Origin: Elymus sibiricus
Taxonomy: Eukaryota; Streptophyta; Magnoliopsida; Poales; Poaceae
Length of the DNA: 64,000 bases
Reading direction: 5' to 3'
Assembly (NCBI GenBank): GCA_039707655.1
Contig: CM077664.1
Location: 198,828,195-198,892,194, forward strand
Part shown: positions 34,651 through 44,997 of the stretch, piece by piece
Position numbering within the stretch: position 1 is the first letter of the stretch
Layout of the letters: the number at the start of each line of letters is the position of its first letter
The notes under the pieces: model-generated
Databases searched by the model: none
The model's input: the letters and a program-made list of their open reading frames with translations, nothing else
Told to the model about the DNA's origin: nothing
Program-made: the position numbers and the translations under genes

Positions 34651-35078
34651 AAAATTAAAGATTATGAATGTAATGCTCTTTGTGATCTTGGTGCTAGCGT
34701 TTCCACTATACCAAAGTCTTTGTGTGATGTGCTAGGTCTCACCGACTTGGATCCTTGTTCCCTTAATTTGCATCTTGCGGATTCTACTATTAAAAAGCCA
34801 TTGGGTAGGATTAATGATGTGCTCTTGCAAATAGAAATTATGTGCCCGTGGACTTTATTGTTCTTGACATTGAATGCAATCCTTCTTGCCCCATAATACT
34901 TGGTAGGCCTTTTCTTCGAACTATTGGTGCTATTATTGATATGAAAGAAGGTAATATAAGATTTCAATTTCCACTAAAGAAAGGGATGGAACACTTCCCT
35001 AGGAAGAGAATTAAAGCACCATATGAATCCATAATGAGGGCCACCTATGGAATTAATTTGAAGGATGACAATACTTGA
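34651..35078 (+). pseudogene. Retropepsin-like remnant of G2
   Basis: The frame at 34651-34830 encodes CDLGASVSTIPKSL, the aspartic-protease D-(S/T/L)-G-A signature, about 10 residues after VKIKDYECN. The second part (34842-35078) encodes FIVLDIECNPSCPIILGRPF and IDMKEGNIRF, the flap and C-terminal parts of a pepsin-like fold. The two parts are in different frames because of an indel near 34830. The TGA at 35076-35078 ends the coding region. No RT follows, so the element appears to have lost pol downstream of protease. Confidence 0.75.
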
Positions 35079-38000
35079 AACTATGCATTATGCCTAGATA
35101 GGGGCATAAAACAATAGCGCTTGTTGGGAGACAACCCAATGAATAAAATAAAATTTTGCTTTTACCTACTGCTTGCATGATTATAGCTTCTGTTAGGATT
35201 GATTTTTTAAATTTTAATTAGTGTTTGTGCCAAGTAATGCCTTTGGGATGATTTGGAAGATAGTATAATTGATGCTGTTTGGAAAACAGAAAGTTTTGCG
35301 TCCAGTGCTGGAATTTTAATTCTGTACTGGAGCGTTAGAAAAATCTGAAATTTTTACACAGTATTAGTATATAAATTACCCACGTTTTCCTAGTGTTTCA
35401 GCATTTTTTTAATTACACAAGTATGGTTTTTAAATAGATCTTTACACACTGTTCTGTTTTAGACAGATTCTGTTTTTGTTGCATAGTTTCCTTATTTTGA
35501 TGAATCTATGGATCGTATCAGGGGGTATGAGTCATGGAGAAGTTGGAGTACAGTAGAATTATGCCAATATTAAATATGAATCAATTTACAACAGTACCTA
35601 AAGTTTAAGATTTGTTTGTTATACTAAAGGATCTCATGAGGTTTCTGTTGAGTTTTGTCTGCTAAAGTTTTAAAGTTTTGGGTGAGACTACGATGGACAA
35701 AGGAATAAGGAGTGGCAAGAGCCTAAGCTTGGGGATTCCCAAGGCACCCCAAGGTAATATTCAAGGAAGACTCAAGAGTCTAAGCTTGGGGATGCCCTGA
35801 AAGGCAACCCCTCTTTCGTCTATAATCTATCGGTAACTCACTTGGAGTTATATTTTTATTCATCACATGATATGTGTTTTACTTGGAGCGTCTTGTGAAA
35901 TAGTTTGTTTGCTTTTGTTTGTTTTTTAGTTTGTCACAATCATATTTGCTGAACACACCTTTTTTAGAGGGACACACATTATTCGTAATTTATTAGAATA
36001 CTCTATGTGCTTCACTTATATCTTTTGAGTTAGGCAGTTGCTCTAGTGCTTCACTTATATCTTTTAGAGCACGGCGGTGATGATATTTTAAAGAAATAGT
36101 TGTACTCTCATGCTTCACTTATATCTTTTTGAGAGTCTCGTGATAGCAATGGTAATATGCACGGGTTATGAATTTGGTCCTGATATGATAGGTATTCAAG
36201 AGGGATATAATAAAAACTTTCATGTAGATCACTGAATATGATAAACTTGATTCCTTGCAATAGTTTTGCGATATTAAGATGGTAATATGTGGGAGGTATT
36301 AGTAGATAATTGTGGTTTAGTAAGAATAATTGTGTTAAGGTTTGTGATTCCCGAAGCATGCACGTATGGTCTGTCGTTATGCTAAGAAGTTGGAGCATGA
36401 ATTATTATTGATTGACTTCCTTTGTGTGGTGGTCGGGGGCGCGCGATGGTTAACTCCTACCAACCTCCCCCCTAGGGGCATGCGTAGTAGTACTTTGCTT
36501 CGAGGGCTTATAAACTTTCGCAATAAGTATGTGAGTTCTTTATGACTAATGTGAGTCCATGGATTATACACACTCTCACCTTTCCGCAATTTGTTAGCCT
36601 CTTCGGTACAGTGCATTGCCCTTTCTCACATCGAGAGTTGGTGCAAACTTCGTCGGTGCATCCAAACCCCGTGATATGATACGCTCTATCACACATAAGC
36701 CTCTTTATATCTTCCTCAAAACAGCCACCATACCTACCTATCATGGCATTTCTATAGCCATTCCGAGATATATTGCCATGCAATTTCCACCGTTCCGTTT
36801 TTTTATGACACATATCATCATTGTCATATTGCTTTGCATGATCATATAGCTGACATAGTATTTGTGGCTCAGCCACCGTTCATCATTTTTATACATGTTA
36901 CGCTAGCATCATTGCACATCCTGGTACACTGCCAGAGGCATTCATATAGAGTCATATTTTGTTCTAGTATCGAGTTGTAATTTTGAGTTGTAAGTAAATA
37001 GAGGTGTGATGATCATCATTATTAGAGCATTGTCCCAGTGAGGAAAGGATGATGGTGCCTATGATACCCCCATAAGTCGGGATGAGACTCCGGACGAAAA
37101 TAAAAAAATAGAAAAAAAAGAGGCGAAAAAGAGCCATGAAAAAAATATAAAGAAAAAAAAAGAGAAGAAAAAAAGGAAAAAGAAAAAGAAAAAAATAAAT
37201 GAGAGAAAAAGAGAGAAGGGGCAATGTTACTATCTTTTTCCACACTTGTGCTTTAGAGTAGCACCATGTTTTTCATATAGAGAGTCTCCTATTTTGTCAC
37301 TTTCATATACTAGTGGGAATTTTTCATTATAGAACTTGGCTTGTATATTCCGATGATGGGCTTCCTCAAATGCGCGAGGTCTTCATGAGCAAGCAAGTTG
37401 GATGCACACCCACTTAGTTTTCATGTTGAGCTTTCATACACTTATAGCTCTTAGTGCATCCGTTGCATGGCAATCCCTACTCCTTGCATTAACATCAATT
37501 GATGGGAATCTCCATAGCCCGTTGATTAGCCTCGTTGATGTGAGACTTTCTCCATTTTTGACTTCTCCTATTTATCTCTATCACCATACTCTATTCCACC
37601 CATAGTGCTATATCCATGGCTTGCGCTCATGTATTACGTGGGAGTTGAAAAAGCTGAAGCACGTTAAAAAGTATGAACCAATTGCTTGGCTAAAACCGGG
37701 GTTGTTCATGATAAATACTTTGTGTGAAGAAGATGGAGCATGACAGGATTATATGATTTTGTAGGGATAACGTTCTTTAGCATTTTTATTTTGAAAGACA
37801 TGATTGTTTGCTACTATGCTTGAGTATTGATGTCTTTATATCAAATTATAGACTATTGCTTTGAATCATTTGGATCTTATTATTCATACCGTAAGAGAGA
37901 GATTACATGATGAAACATGATAGGTAGCATTCCACATCAAAAAATCTGTTTTTATAATTTACCTACTCGAGGACGAGTAGGAATTAAGCTTGGGGATGCT
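35079..38000 (+). other. Noncoding 3' internal region of G2
   Basis: 2.9 kb without convincing coding sequence. It shares the module at 35118-35150 and 35571-35830 with G1 (inverted there), contains three CTTCACTTATATCTTTT repeats at about 36011-36131, and a purine-rich tract at 37081-37220. The polypurine-like run before the 3' LTR is AAGCTTGGGGATGCT. Confidence 0.7.
37081..37220 (+). repeat. A/G-rich purine tract in G2
   Basis: About 140 bp composed almost only of A and G, with runs such as GAAAAAAAAGAGG and GGAAAAAGAAAAAGAAA. It is low-complexity DNA, and open frames across it are compositional. Confidence 0.85.
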
Positions 38001-40284
38001 TGATACGTCTCCAACATATCTATAATTTTTGATTGTTCCATGCTATTATAGTATCAATCTTGGATGTTTTTATATGCAATTGTATGCAATTATATATCAT
38101 TTTTCGGGACGAACCTATTAACCCAGTGCCTAGTGCCAGTTGCTGTTTTCTACTTGTTTTTGGCTTTTTAGAGAAACAGTACCAAATGAAGTCCAATTGC
38201 CACGAAACTTTTTGGAGATTTTTTTCTGGACAAAAGAAACCTGGAAAACTTTGGGAGGAGGCCAGAAGCCCCACAGGGGCTTCACAAGTAGGGCTGCAAA
38301 TGAGTTGAGTTCGAGCGAGTTGGACTAGGCTCAGCTCAGATTATACTAAAATTCGAGCGAGCTCAACTGAGCGAAGCTCAAGGTCGAGCCATAGAAAGTG
38401 GCTCGTGCTTAGCTTGTATCGATCTCGAGTCAATCTCGAGCTAGTTTTGAGCTAAATAAGATGATTTTATTAATAATCTAAGGTAATTTTTCAAACATGA
38501 TAGGCCACAACACAACATAGGGAACCACTACAAAATTTGATGTATTCTCACTCAACTGAAGACTAGCACTTGATAACTAGCGATCATGGATGAACTAGAA
38601 AGATAGAACATGAAGGTGCGTCCGCTCTCAAACTTTGGCTGAGAATAATAGGATATTTGACACATGGCTGACCACGTATCATATTAAGGTTAAATTTTCT
38701 CTGTGCTTAATTTGGCTTCCATATTTGCTACTAGTTAAAAGTGAGAAAAGTCATATACAACATATATGATAATAAATCATCATATTTTCTTTTAATATAT
38801 ATCAATATTATTTAATATAATTATATGACATCGAGCTATCGAGCTAAAATCGAGCGAGCCAGTGTTGGCTCAAGATTAGCTCGTTTCTCTATCGAGCTAC
38901 ATAAAGTGTTCATACTCAGCTCATTTCTTTTCAAGTCGATCTCGACTCGAGCCAAAATACAAGTCGATCTCGAGCGGCTCACGAGCCTCAAGCTCTTCTT
39001 GCAGCCCTATTCACAAGGCACTAGGGCGTGCCCCGGGGGGGCGCCGTGGTACCTTGTGGGGCCCACGTGACTCCTTTTGACCTAATTCCACTTCTATAAA
39101 TTCACAAATATTGGGAAACCCCAGAGAGCCAGAAGAGAAAACCTTTCCGCCGCCGCAAGCCTCTGTTCTTCCACGATCCCATCTGGAGGCCTTTTCCGGT
39201 ACTCTGCCGGAGGGGGAATCGATCACGGAGGGCTTCTACATCAACCTTGCTGCCCTTCCGATGATGTGTGAGTAGTTTACCACAGACCTATGGATCCATA
39301 GCTAGTAGCTAGATGGCTTCTTCTCTCTCTTTGATCTTCAATACAATGTTCTCCTCAATGTTCTTGGAGTTCTATCCGATGTAATCTTCTTTTGCGGTGT
39401 GTTTGTTGGGATCCGATGAATTGTGAGTTTATGATCAGATTATTCATGAGAAATATTTGAGTCTTCTCTGAACTCTTTTATGCATGATTGTTATAGCTTT
39501 GTATTTCTCTCCGATATATCGGTTTAGTTTGGCCTACTAGATTAATTTATCTTGCAATGGGAGAGGTGCTTTGTGATGGGTTCAATCTTGCGGTGCTCAA
39601 TCCCAGTGACAGAAAGGGACATGACACGTATTTGTATTGTTGCCATTAAGGATAAAAAGATGGGGTTTATTCATATTGCTTGAATTTGCTTCTCTACATC
39701 ATGTCATCTTGCTTAAGGCGTTACTCTGTTTCATACTTAATACCCTAGATGCATGCTGGATAGCGGTCGATGGGTAGAGTAATAGTAGTAGATGCAGGCA
39801 GGAGTCGGTCTACTTGTCTCGGACGTGATGCCTATATACATGATCATTGCCATGAATCCGTCATAATTATTTGCTTTTCTATCAATTGCCCAACAGTAAT
39901 TTGTTTACCCACCGTATGCTTATTTGCTCAAGAGGGAAGCCTCTAGTGAAAACTATGGTCCCCGGGTCTATCTTCATCATATAAAAAACCTAAAAATACC
40001 TTGCTGCAATTTATTTACTTTTATTTTAATTAGTAGTTTAGTTTATCTATTTACCTCGATAAGATTTAATCCTTGCAAATAACCGCTAAGAGGATTGACA
40101 ACCCTCTTATTCGCGTTGGGTGCAAGTGTTTTCTCTTGTGTGTGCAAGTGCGCTTTAACGGAATTTTGCTTGGTTCTCCTACTGGATTGATAACCTTGGT
40201 TCTTAACTGAGGGAAATACTTATCTCTACTGTACTGCATCTCCCTTCCTCTTCAGGTAATTACCAACGCAGCTCACAAGTAGCA
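38001..40284 (+). repeat. 3' LTR of G2, with hAT insertion
   Basis: Starts TGATACGTCTCCAACA and ends CTCACAAGTAGCA. A 721-bp element plus an 8-bp duplication lies at 38289-39017. Otherwise it matches the 5' LTR with scattered changes, for example ACATATC for ACGTATC at the start. Confidence 0.9.
38289..39009. mobile_element. Non-autonomous hAT-type element in the G2 3' LTR
   Basis: 721 bp with terminal inverted repeats TAGGGCTGCAA (38289-38299) and TTGCAGCCCTA (38999-39009), flanked by the 8-bp duplication TTCACAAG (38281-38288 and 39010-39017). Subterminal regions are rich in CGAGC(T/G) and GAGCTC-type words in both orientations (for example 38300-38450 and 38830-39000). It encodes no transposase. 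The 5' LTR of G2 lacks it, so it inserted after G2. Confidence 0.9.
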
Positions 40285-40443
40285 ACGTTGTTCTTGTCTC
40301 ATAAGCATGAGAACAAGAGACCCTCTCACGCGCTCCTCCTCCTCCGCCGCCCGCCTCGTCACGATGCGACGCGACGTGACGCGGGAATGAGTCGAGCCGA
40401 GCCGAGGAGCAACCTATATCTCGTGTACGGGTTGTCTATCTTT

Positions 40444-40619
40444 TTGCCATGCGTGAAGGGAATATGAACATCTGCACATAAGCTGAAACATTTTGCACTA
40501 GTGGATACTGAATACGTAGGTTGTTCGCCTTTTGCCACGCGTGAATGTTATATGAACAACTGCAAAGAAGCTGAAACATTTTGCACTAGTGGATACTGAA
40601 TACGAAGGTTGTTCGGCTT
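40444..40619 (+). repeat. 88-bp tandem duplication upstream of the LTR TATA box
   Basis: Copies 40444-40531 and 40532-40619 both contain GCTGAAACATTTTGCACTAG and GGATACTGAATACG. They differ at a few positions in their first half. The pair ends about 80 bp before TATAAAAG, the place of enhancer repeats in some retroelement promoters. Confidence 0.8.
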
Positions 40620-40699
40620 CGGCTGCTGCCTGTTCGGTTCACCTCCCGTCTCTTCATTTCACCTCCCGTCGCTGCATGTTCCCCTACACCTTCTGTGCC

Positions 40700-40707
40700 T
40701 ATAAAAG
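40700..40707 (+). promoter_or_regulatory. TATA box of the element A LTR
   Basis: TATAAAAG in GTGCCTATAAAAGAGAGG, followed about 30 bp later by ACACGCAACAACACC, a plausible transcript start region. Confidence 0.7.
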
Positions 40708-41268
40708 AGAGGTCGCTCCTCTCCAGAGAGACACGCAACAACACCACTGCCTATGCGACTGACACTCGGTTCCAGAGCATTGCACTGCCGCCTAGGTCTT
40801 CCCCATCTTGCCTTGCGGCGTGCACCGCAGGACGGGACAGTAGGCCTCCAGAGCCCTGCCTCTTCGAGTCCTGTAGGGGAGAAGGGCGATAAGGTTTTTG
40901 GGGAGCGCTACCGCGCGACTACTGGCTTCTTGGTCAACACGGACGCCGACGACTTCTTCCCCAACGACGACTACTTCCCCGACTTCAACAACCTCTTTAG
41001 CAATCTCAACATGGGCGACAACATGGATGTTACCGCAGCCGTTGCTCAACCTGTGCCGTACGGGATCCTAACTATTCTCTTTCATATTATGCTAGAGTTT
41101 CTTCTTCTAGCGTTTGGAGTACATGTGATAGGTTTATCATGTTTAGATGCAATATGTTCATCTATTTTGTTGGTCAGCATGATTAGCTTAATCTTTATTA
41201 TTCTAGTCATGTTTTATCAACTGCTTTTATGGATTAAATCATGAGGAATAATGCTCATATTTCCAACA

Positions 41269-41893
41269 GCTATTTCATGTAATCACAAGTTTTATTGTTT
41301 GCTCAGTTATTTTAAAAGGGCAGTCTGCATCTTTCATTGAATTGACCAGATTTGATGATTCTCAGACAATAGATTGGTGATTCCGTACACACCAGGCTCG
41401 CTCAAGAATTTTCGGCAACCAATATGGTTTCTTATGCACTTTCCCACTATGAATATGCATTTAGGTGTGGTTTTTTCCTAAAGATGAAACCGTGATATAG
41501 AAATACTACAATAGCATTTACCCACTCCGTTACTCTATTTGTTGTTGGATTGAAATCTGGAGTGAGGCCTTGCACAAGTTCTCAAGATACAAGTCGTCCC
41601 TATGTACGATGAAAAGTAAACTAGAGCAACAAGATTTCTGTCTTTTAACAGCTGTAGCCTAATTTAATAGGCATGAATGTGACGCTTAGCACATGCTTAC
41701 TTCTTGCTTAAACATAGTGTTTGTTTGGGCAGTTATTACAGCAAACTAAACCTAAAAGCAATTTGAATATTAGTAGTTTTGAAACTATGCATCATACCAA
41801 CCGTGATTTTAGAAATTTATTGTCTCAGTTAATTACCTTCCCACCCGTTGAATATCAATTATAGTTGCAATTGCAAGGTTTGCCATTACCTAC
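41269..41893. other. Unclassified AT-rich DNA between elements A and C
   Basis: No ORF, repeat boundary or RNA gene is recognised. It continues at 46909 after element C (joined by the CCTAC duplication) and is probably old flanking DNA of the protease locus or an unrecognised repeat. Confidence 0.4.
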
Positions 41894-42040
41894 TGTTGAG
41901 TATACATTGCATGTATATTTGTATTCCTTGCCCACCTCCTATTTCCTTGTATAGTTGAGATTGTGGCCCACCTTGTACATCATATATACGTGAGATTGCA
42001 CCCGATCAATACATCAAGAGTTGCATCATAATCTTCTACA
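41894..42040 (+). repeat. 5' LTR of element C
   Basis: TGTTGAGTATAC to ATCTTCTACA, 147 bp, unusually short. A TATA-like TATATAC is at 41983-41989. Confidence 0.92.
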
Positions 42041-42050
42041 TGGTATCAGC
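42041..42050 (+). promoter_or_regulatory. Primer binding site of element C
   Basis: TGGTATCAGC directly follows the LTR, matching the first nine bases of the initiator tRNA-Met complement. Confidence 0.8.
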
Positions 42051-42260
42051 CTTCCTTCGGTCCTACCCTAGCCGCGCCGCCGCTAGCCGCCGCGCCGCTG
42101 CTCTCCCCAGCCGCTGCATCGGCCCTCTCCCACCCCAGCCGCGCCGCCCCTCTCTTGCCGCGCCGCTCCTCTTCTCTACCCCTCACGCCCACTTCCCTCT
42201 TCTCCCACAAAACCCTAACCCTAACCGCACCCGCACCATCCCATCTCCCCAACCGCCGCC

Positions 42261-43250
42261 ATGTCTTCCTCCGGCCGCAGCAACCCCAGCAACCCTTTCA
42301 CCTCCACCTTCGGCTCTGACTCCGAGATGCCCGACGCCACCCACATCCGCGATGTTCCTCTCTCCAACCACGTCCCCATCAAACTATCCCACTCCGCCGC
42401 CAACTACTATGAGTGGAAGACCTACTTCAACCTCCTCTTCCGTGAGTATAATCTTCGTGATCACATGGACGGCACCACTGACTTCCTCGCCATGCGCCGT
42501 GACTCCAACTGGATGGCCATCGACGCCACCCTCATCCGGTGGTTCTTCCTCACCGTCTCGCCGGACATCTTCCACACCGTCGTTCGCGATGGGGATGATG
42601 CCTACACGGTGTGGACCAAGATCAATGGCCTCTTCACTGAAAACAAGCTTCAACGGATCATCTTCTTGCAGCAGGAGTTTTTTGGGTGTCACCAAAACGA
42701 CTCCACCATCGACGCCTACTGCCTGCGCCTCAAGACCCTCTCCGATGAGCTCAATGACATCGGGTTCAAGGTAGGAGATGAGCTCCTTCTCTCCACTCTC
42801 ACCGCCGGCCTCAATGAGGATTTCGGCAACGCCGCGCCCAACCTCACCCTCATGGCCAACCCTACTTACGAGCGGGCGGTGACCTATCTTCGTCTTGAGG
42901 AGCGCCGGATGAAGAACCTTCGCACCCGCGCCGTCCACACCGCCCTCGCTGCCGGCCTCTCCCGCGGTGCCCCTACACCGCCACCTCCCGCGCCGTACCA
43001 GCAGCGCCCTCCGGCGCCCGCGCCGCTCCCTCCCCAACAGCAGTAGCAGCCGCGTGCCTCCAACGGAGGGAATCGCCGCCATGGCCGCGGCGGTCAGTGG
43101 AACAGCGGCGGTAATGGTGGCGGCGGCGGGAACCAACCCCGCTTCGGCAACCAGCAACCTACGCCGCCTGGAGCGGCGGCTACAATCCCTGGACGGGGGC
43201 CGTACATGCATACAGCATGCCGGTGCCGTGACCCCTTGCCCCGAGACTCC
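42261..43250 (+). pseudogene. gag: gag of element C, one TAG and a frameshift
   Basis: The ATG at 42261 opens 261 codons encoding a copia UBN2/Retrotran_gag-type capsid: HVPIKLSHSAANYYEWKTYF, WMAIDATLIRWFFLTVSPDIF, DAYTVWTKINGLF, then a Pro-rich linker. A TAG at 43044-43046 in a CAG run (CAGCAGTAGCAGCC) ends it, very likely a C-to-T change. The frame then continues through a Gly/Asn-rich nucleocapsid-like stretch without a clear CCHC knuckle to about 43200-43260, where a frameshift leads into the pol frame. Codon third positions are strongly GC-biased, unlike R1, R2 and G2. Confidence 0.85.
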
Positions 43251-43259
43251 TCGGCCCGC

Positions 43260-44953
43260 GCCCGCAGGTCCACCAGGCCCTTCTGGCCGCCCCACAGCCG
43301 GGTCCTGCCGCCCCGCCACTCGCCTTCGGTGGCTTCGGTGGCCCGCCCGCCACCCCTCTTGCCGCGCCTCCCACCTTAGGTGGCTTCAGGTACGGCGCAG
43401 CCTACGGCCCACTTGGTGGACAGCCAGGCTACCCCGACGCTTGGGATCCTGCACTGCTTGCGGCTCTCCTGCAAGTCCCTTCTCCGGCGCCCTATACCGG
43501 TGGTGGTGACTGGTTTATGGACTCCGATGCAACCGCGCACATGTCCGCTCACCCGGGTAACCTCTCCTCTGTCTATCCCACTTCCACCTCCTCTCGCATC
43601 ATCATCGGTGATGGTGCCGGTCTTCCCATTCCTCATGTTAGTTCTGCTAATTTTCCCTCTTCATCTCGACCACTCTCTCTTAATAATGTCATTGTTTCTC
43701 CGCATCTTATTCAGAATTTAGTTTTTGTCCATAATCTCTCTCATGATAATTCTGTAATTGTTGAATTTGACGAACTTGGTTTTTCTGTTAAGGACGCTCG
43801 CACCAGGATGGTACTTCACCAATGTGACAGTCCCGGCGATTTATACCCTGTTCAGTCGCCGCCTTCTCCACCGGGTGGTCCTCGAGCTCTTTCTGCCGGC
43901 GTCGATCTTTGGCATGCTTGCCTTGGGCATCCTAGCTCTACTTCGCTTCGTCAAATAATGCGGGGTTTTTCTTTTTCGTGTAATAAAACGGATGCTCATA
44001 CATGTGAAGCATACCTTCTAGGCAAACATGTTCGCCTTCCCTTTAGTTCATCGTCCACAGTTGCGTCTTTTCCATTTGAGTTGATTCATAGTGATGTACG
44101 GACCTCTTCGATACCCAGTAATTCCGGTTTTCTTTACTATCATGTTATACTGGATGATTACTCACATTTTGTGTGGACATTTCTCCTTCGTAGGAAATCT
44201 GATGCTCCTGCTGCACTTATTGCTTTTTATTCCTACGTGTCTACGCAATTTGGTCGCTCCATACTCGCTCTTCAGACAGATAATGGAAAAGAGTTTGACA
44301 ACCTCACCATCTGCAACCTTCTTTCTACCCACGGCACCGTGTTCCGTCTCACATGCCCATACGCCTCACAGCAAAACGGCCACGCTGAACGCATCCTTCG
44401 CACTCTCAATGAGTGTGTTCGCACCCTGCTTTTTCATGCTCATATGCCTCCTCGGTTCTGGCCCGATGCTCTTGCCACCACCACCCTTCTCATTAACCTT
44501 CGTCCATGTCGCCCTCGTTGGAACTATGCTCCCCACCATCTTCTTTATGGCGCCCCTCCCTCCTATGACGGCCTCCGGATTTTCGGTTGTCGTTGCTATC
44601 CTAACACCATCACCACTGCTCCTCACAAACTCGCCCCACATTCGTTGCCTTATGTCTTCCTCGGTTACCCGGCTAATACCAAAGGCTACCGTTGCTATGA
44701 CCCGGTGTCCCATCGTGTCATCACATCTCGACACGTGTACTTTGATGAGCATTGTTTTTCGTTTGCACATGAACAGGTCGCATCCCCTTCTTCTCCCGCG
44801 GTTGGCGTTCCGCGACGCCGCGCTACTCCGGCCTTGGGCGGCCTCGCGCCGCTGGCTGCTGCTGCCGCCTCCCCTGGGTCGGCCGCCTCCTCGGGCGTCA
44901 CGCCCCTAGCCCCGCGGCCACCACGGGCTCTCCGTCGGTCGCCGCAACCCTGA
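43260..44953 (+). pseudogene. pol: Protease and integrase part of element C pol
   Basis: The frame shared by 43260-44953 encodes GDWFMDSDATAHM, the copia protease site where DSGA is expected, so the Gly of the active-site motif is replaced by Asp. The pre-integrase zinc region follows (LWHACLGHPS, then CEAYLLGKHV, where the last zinc-binding Cys of the usual CxxC is Tyr). Next comes the integrase core with HSDV, TDNGKEF and HAERILRTL. Taking residue 1 at 43517, the catalytic D, D, E are near 191, 255 and 291, giving the D-D(35)-E spacing of active integrases. The C-terminal part has GYPANTKGYRCYDPVSHRV. A frame change before 44953 (TGA) separates it from RT. The copy cannot be autonomous with these protease and zinc changes. 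Confidence 0.88.
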
Positions 44954-44997
44954 GTGCCGCTTCTGCGGGCACCCCTTCTGGGTCGGCTGCCGCCACA

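Larger units (their letters stand above)
31234..40284 (+). mobile_element. G2: non-autonomous Ty3/gypsy element with gag and protease remains
   Basis: 9.05 kb flanked by ACGTT duplications (31229-31233 and 40285-40289). Order: 5' LTR 31234-32789, tRNA-Asp primer site 32801-32818, broken gag (32993 to about 34650), protease-like remnant (about 34651-35078), 2.9 kb noncoding, 3' LTR 38001-40284 including a 721-bp hAT element. No RT, RNase H or integrase is visible. The two LTRs, leaving out the hAT insertion, are 1,556 and 1,555 bp and look very similar, implying a fairly recent insertion. The Athila-like gag type and Sabrina-like name are recalled, not searched. Confidence 0.85.
11800..41268 (+). 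mobile_element. Copia element A, 5'-truncated and split by two insertions
   Basis: Three pieces of one plus-strand Ty1/copia element can be joined. 11800-12641 holds the pol end and untranslated region. 30643-31069 holds the rest of the untranslated region with the polypurine tract. The 3' LTR lies at 31070-31233 plus 40290-41268. Continuity is shown by target duplications at each interruption: AATAC at 12637-12641 and 30638-30642 around R1, and ACGTT at 31229-31233 and 40285-40289 around G2. Both insertions are therefore younger than element A. Resemblance to the Angela/BARE-like lineage is from memory. Confidence 0.8.
40290..41268 (+). repeat. Right part of the element A 3' LTR
   Basis: Resumes GTTCTTGTCTCATAAG after the G2 target duplication and ends ATTTCCAACA at 41268. 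It has an 88-bp tandem duplication (40444-40619) in U3 and a TATA box (TATAAAAG) at 40700-40707. An open frame (40753-41244) with NDDYFPDFNNLF lies in the transcribed part, but I regard it as LTR sequence and not a gene. Confidence 0.75.

Noticed and set aside
36108..36876. Minus-strand frames of about 80-120 codons in the G2 3' noncoding region
   Set aside because: They run opposite to the element and have no domain; chance frames.
40753..41244. 163-codon plus-strand frame with NDDYFPDFNNLF
   Set aside because: It lies in the transcribed part of the element A LTR and runs into its AT-rich U5. I treat it as LTR sequence, though relatives may begin a leader peptide here.
42384..43319. 311-codon minus-strand frame opposite the element C gag
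   Set aside because: Antisense shadow of a GC-rich coding sequence with third-position GC bias.
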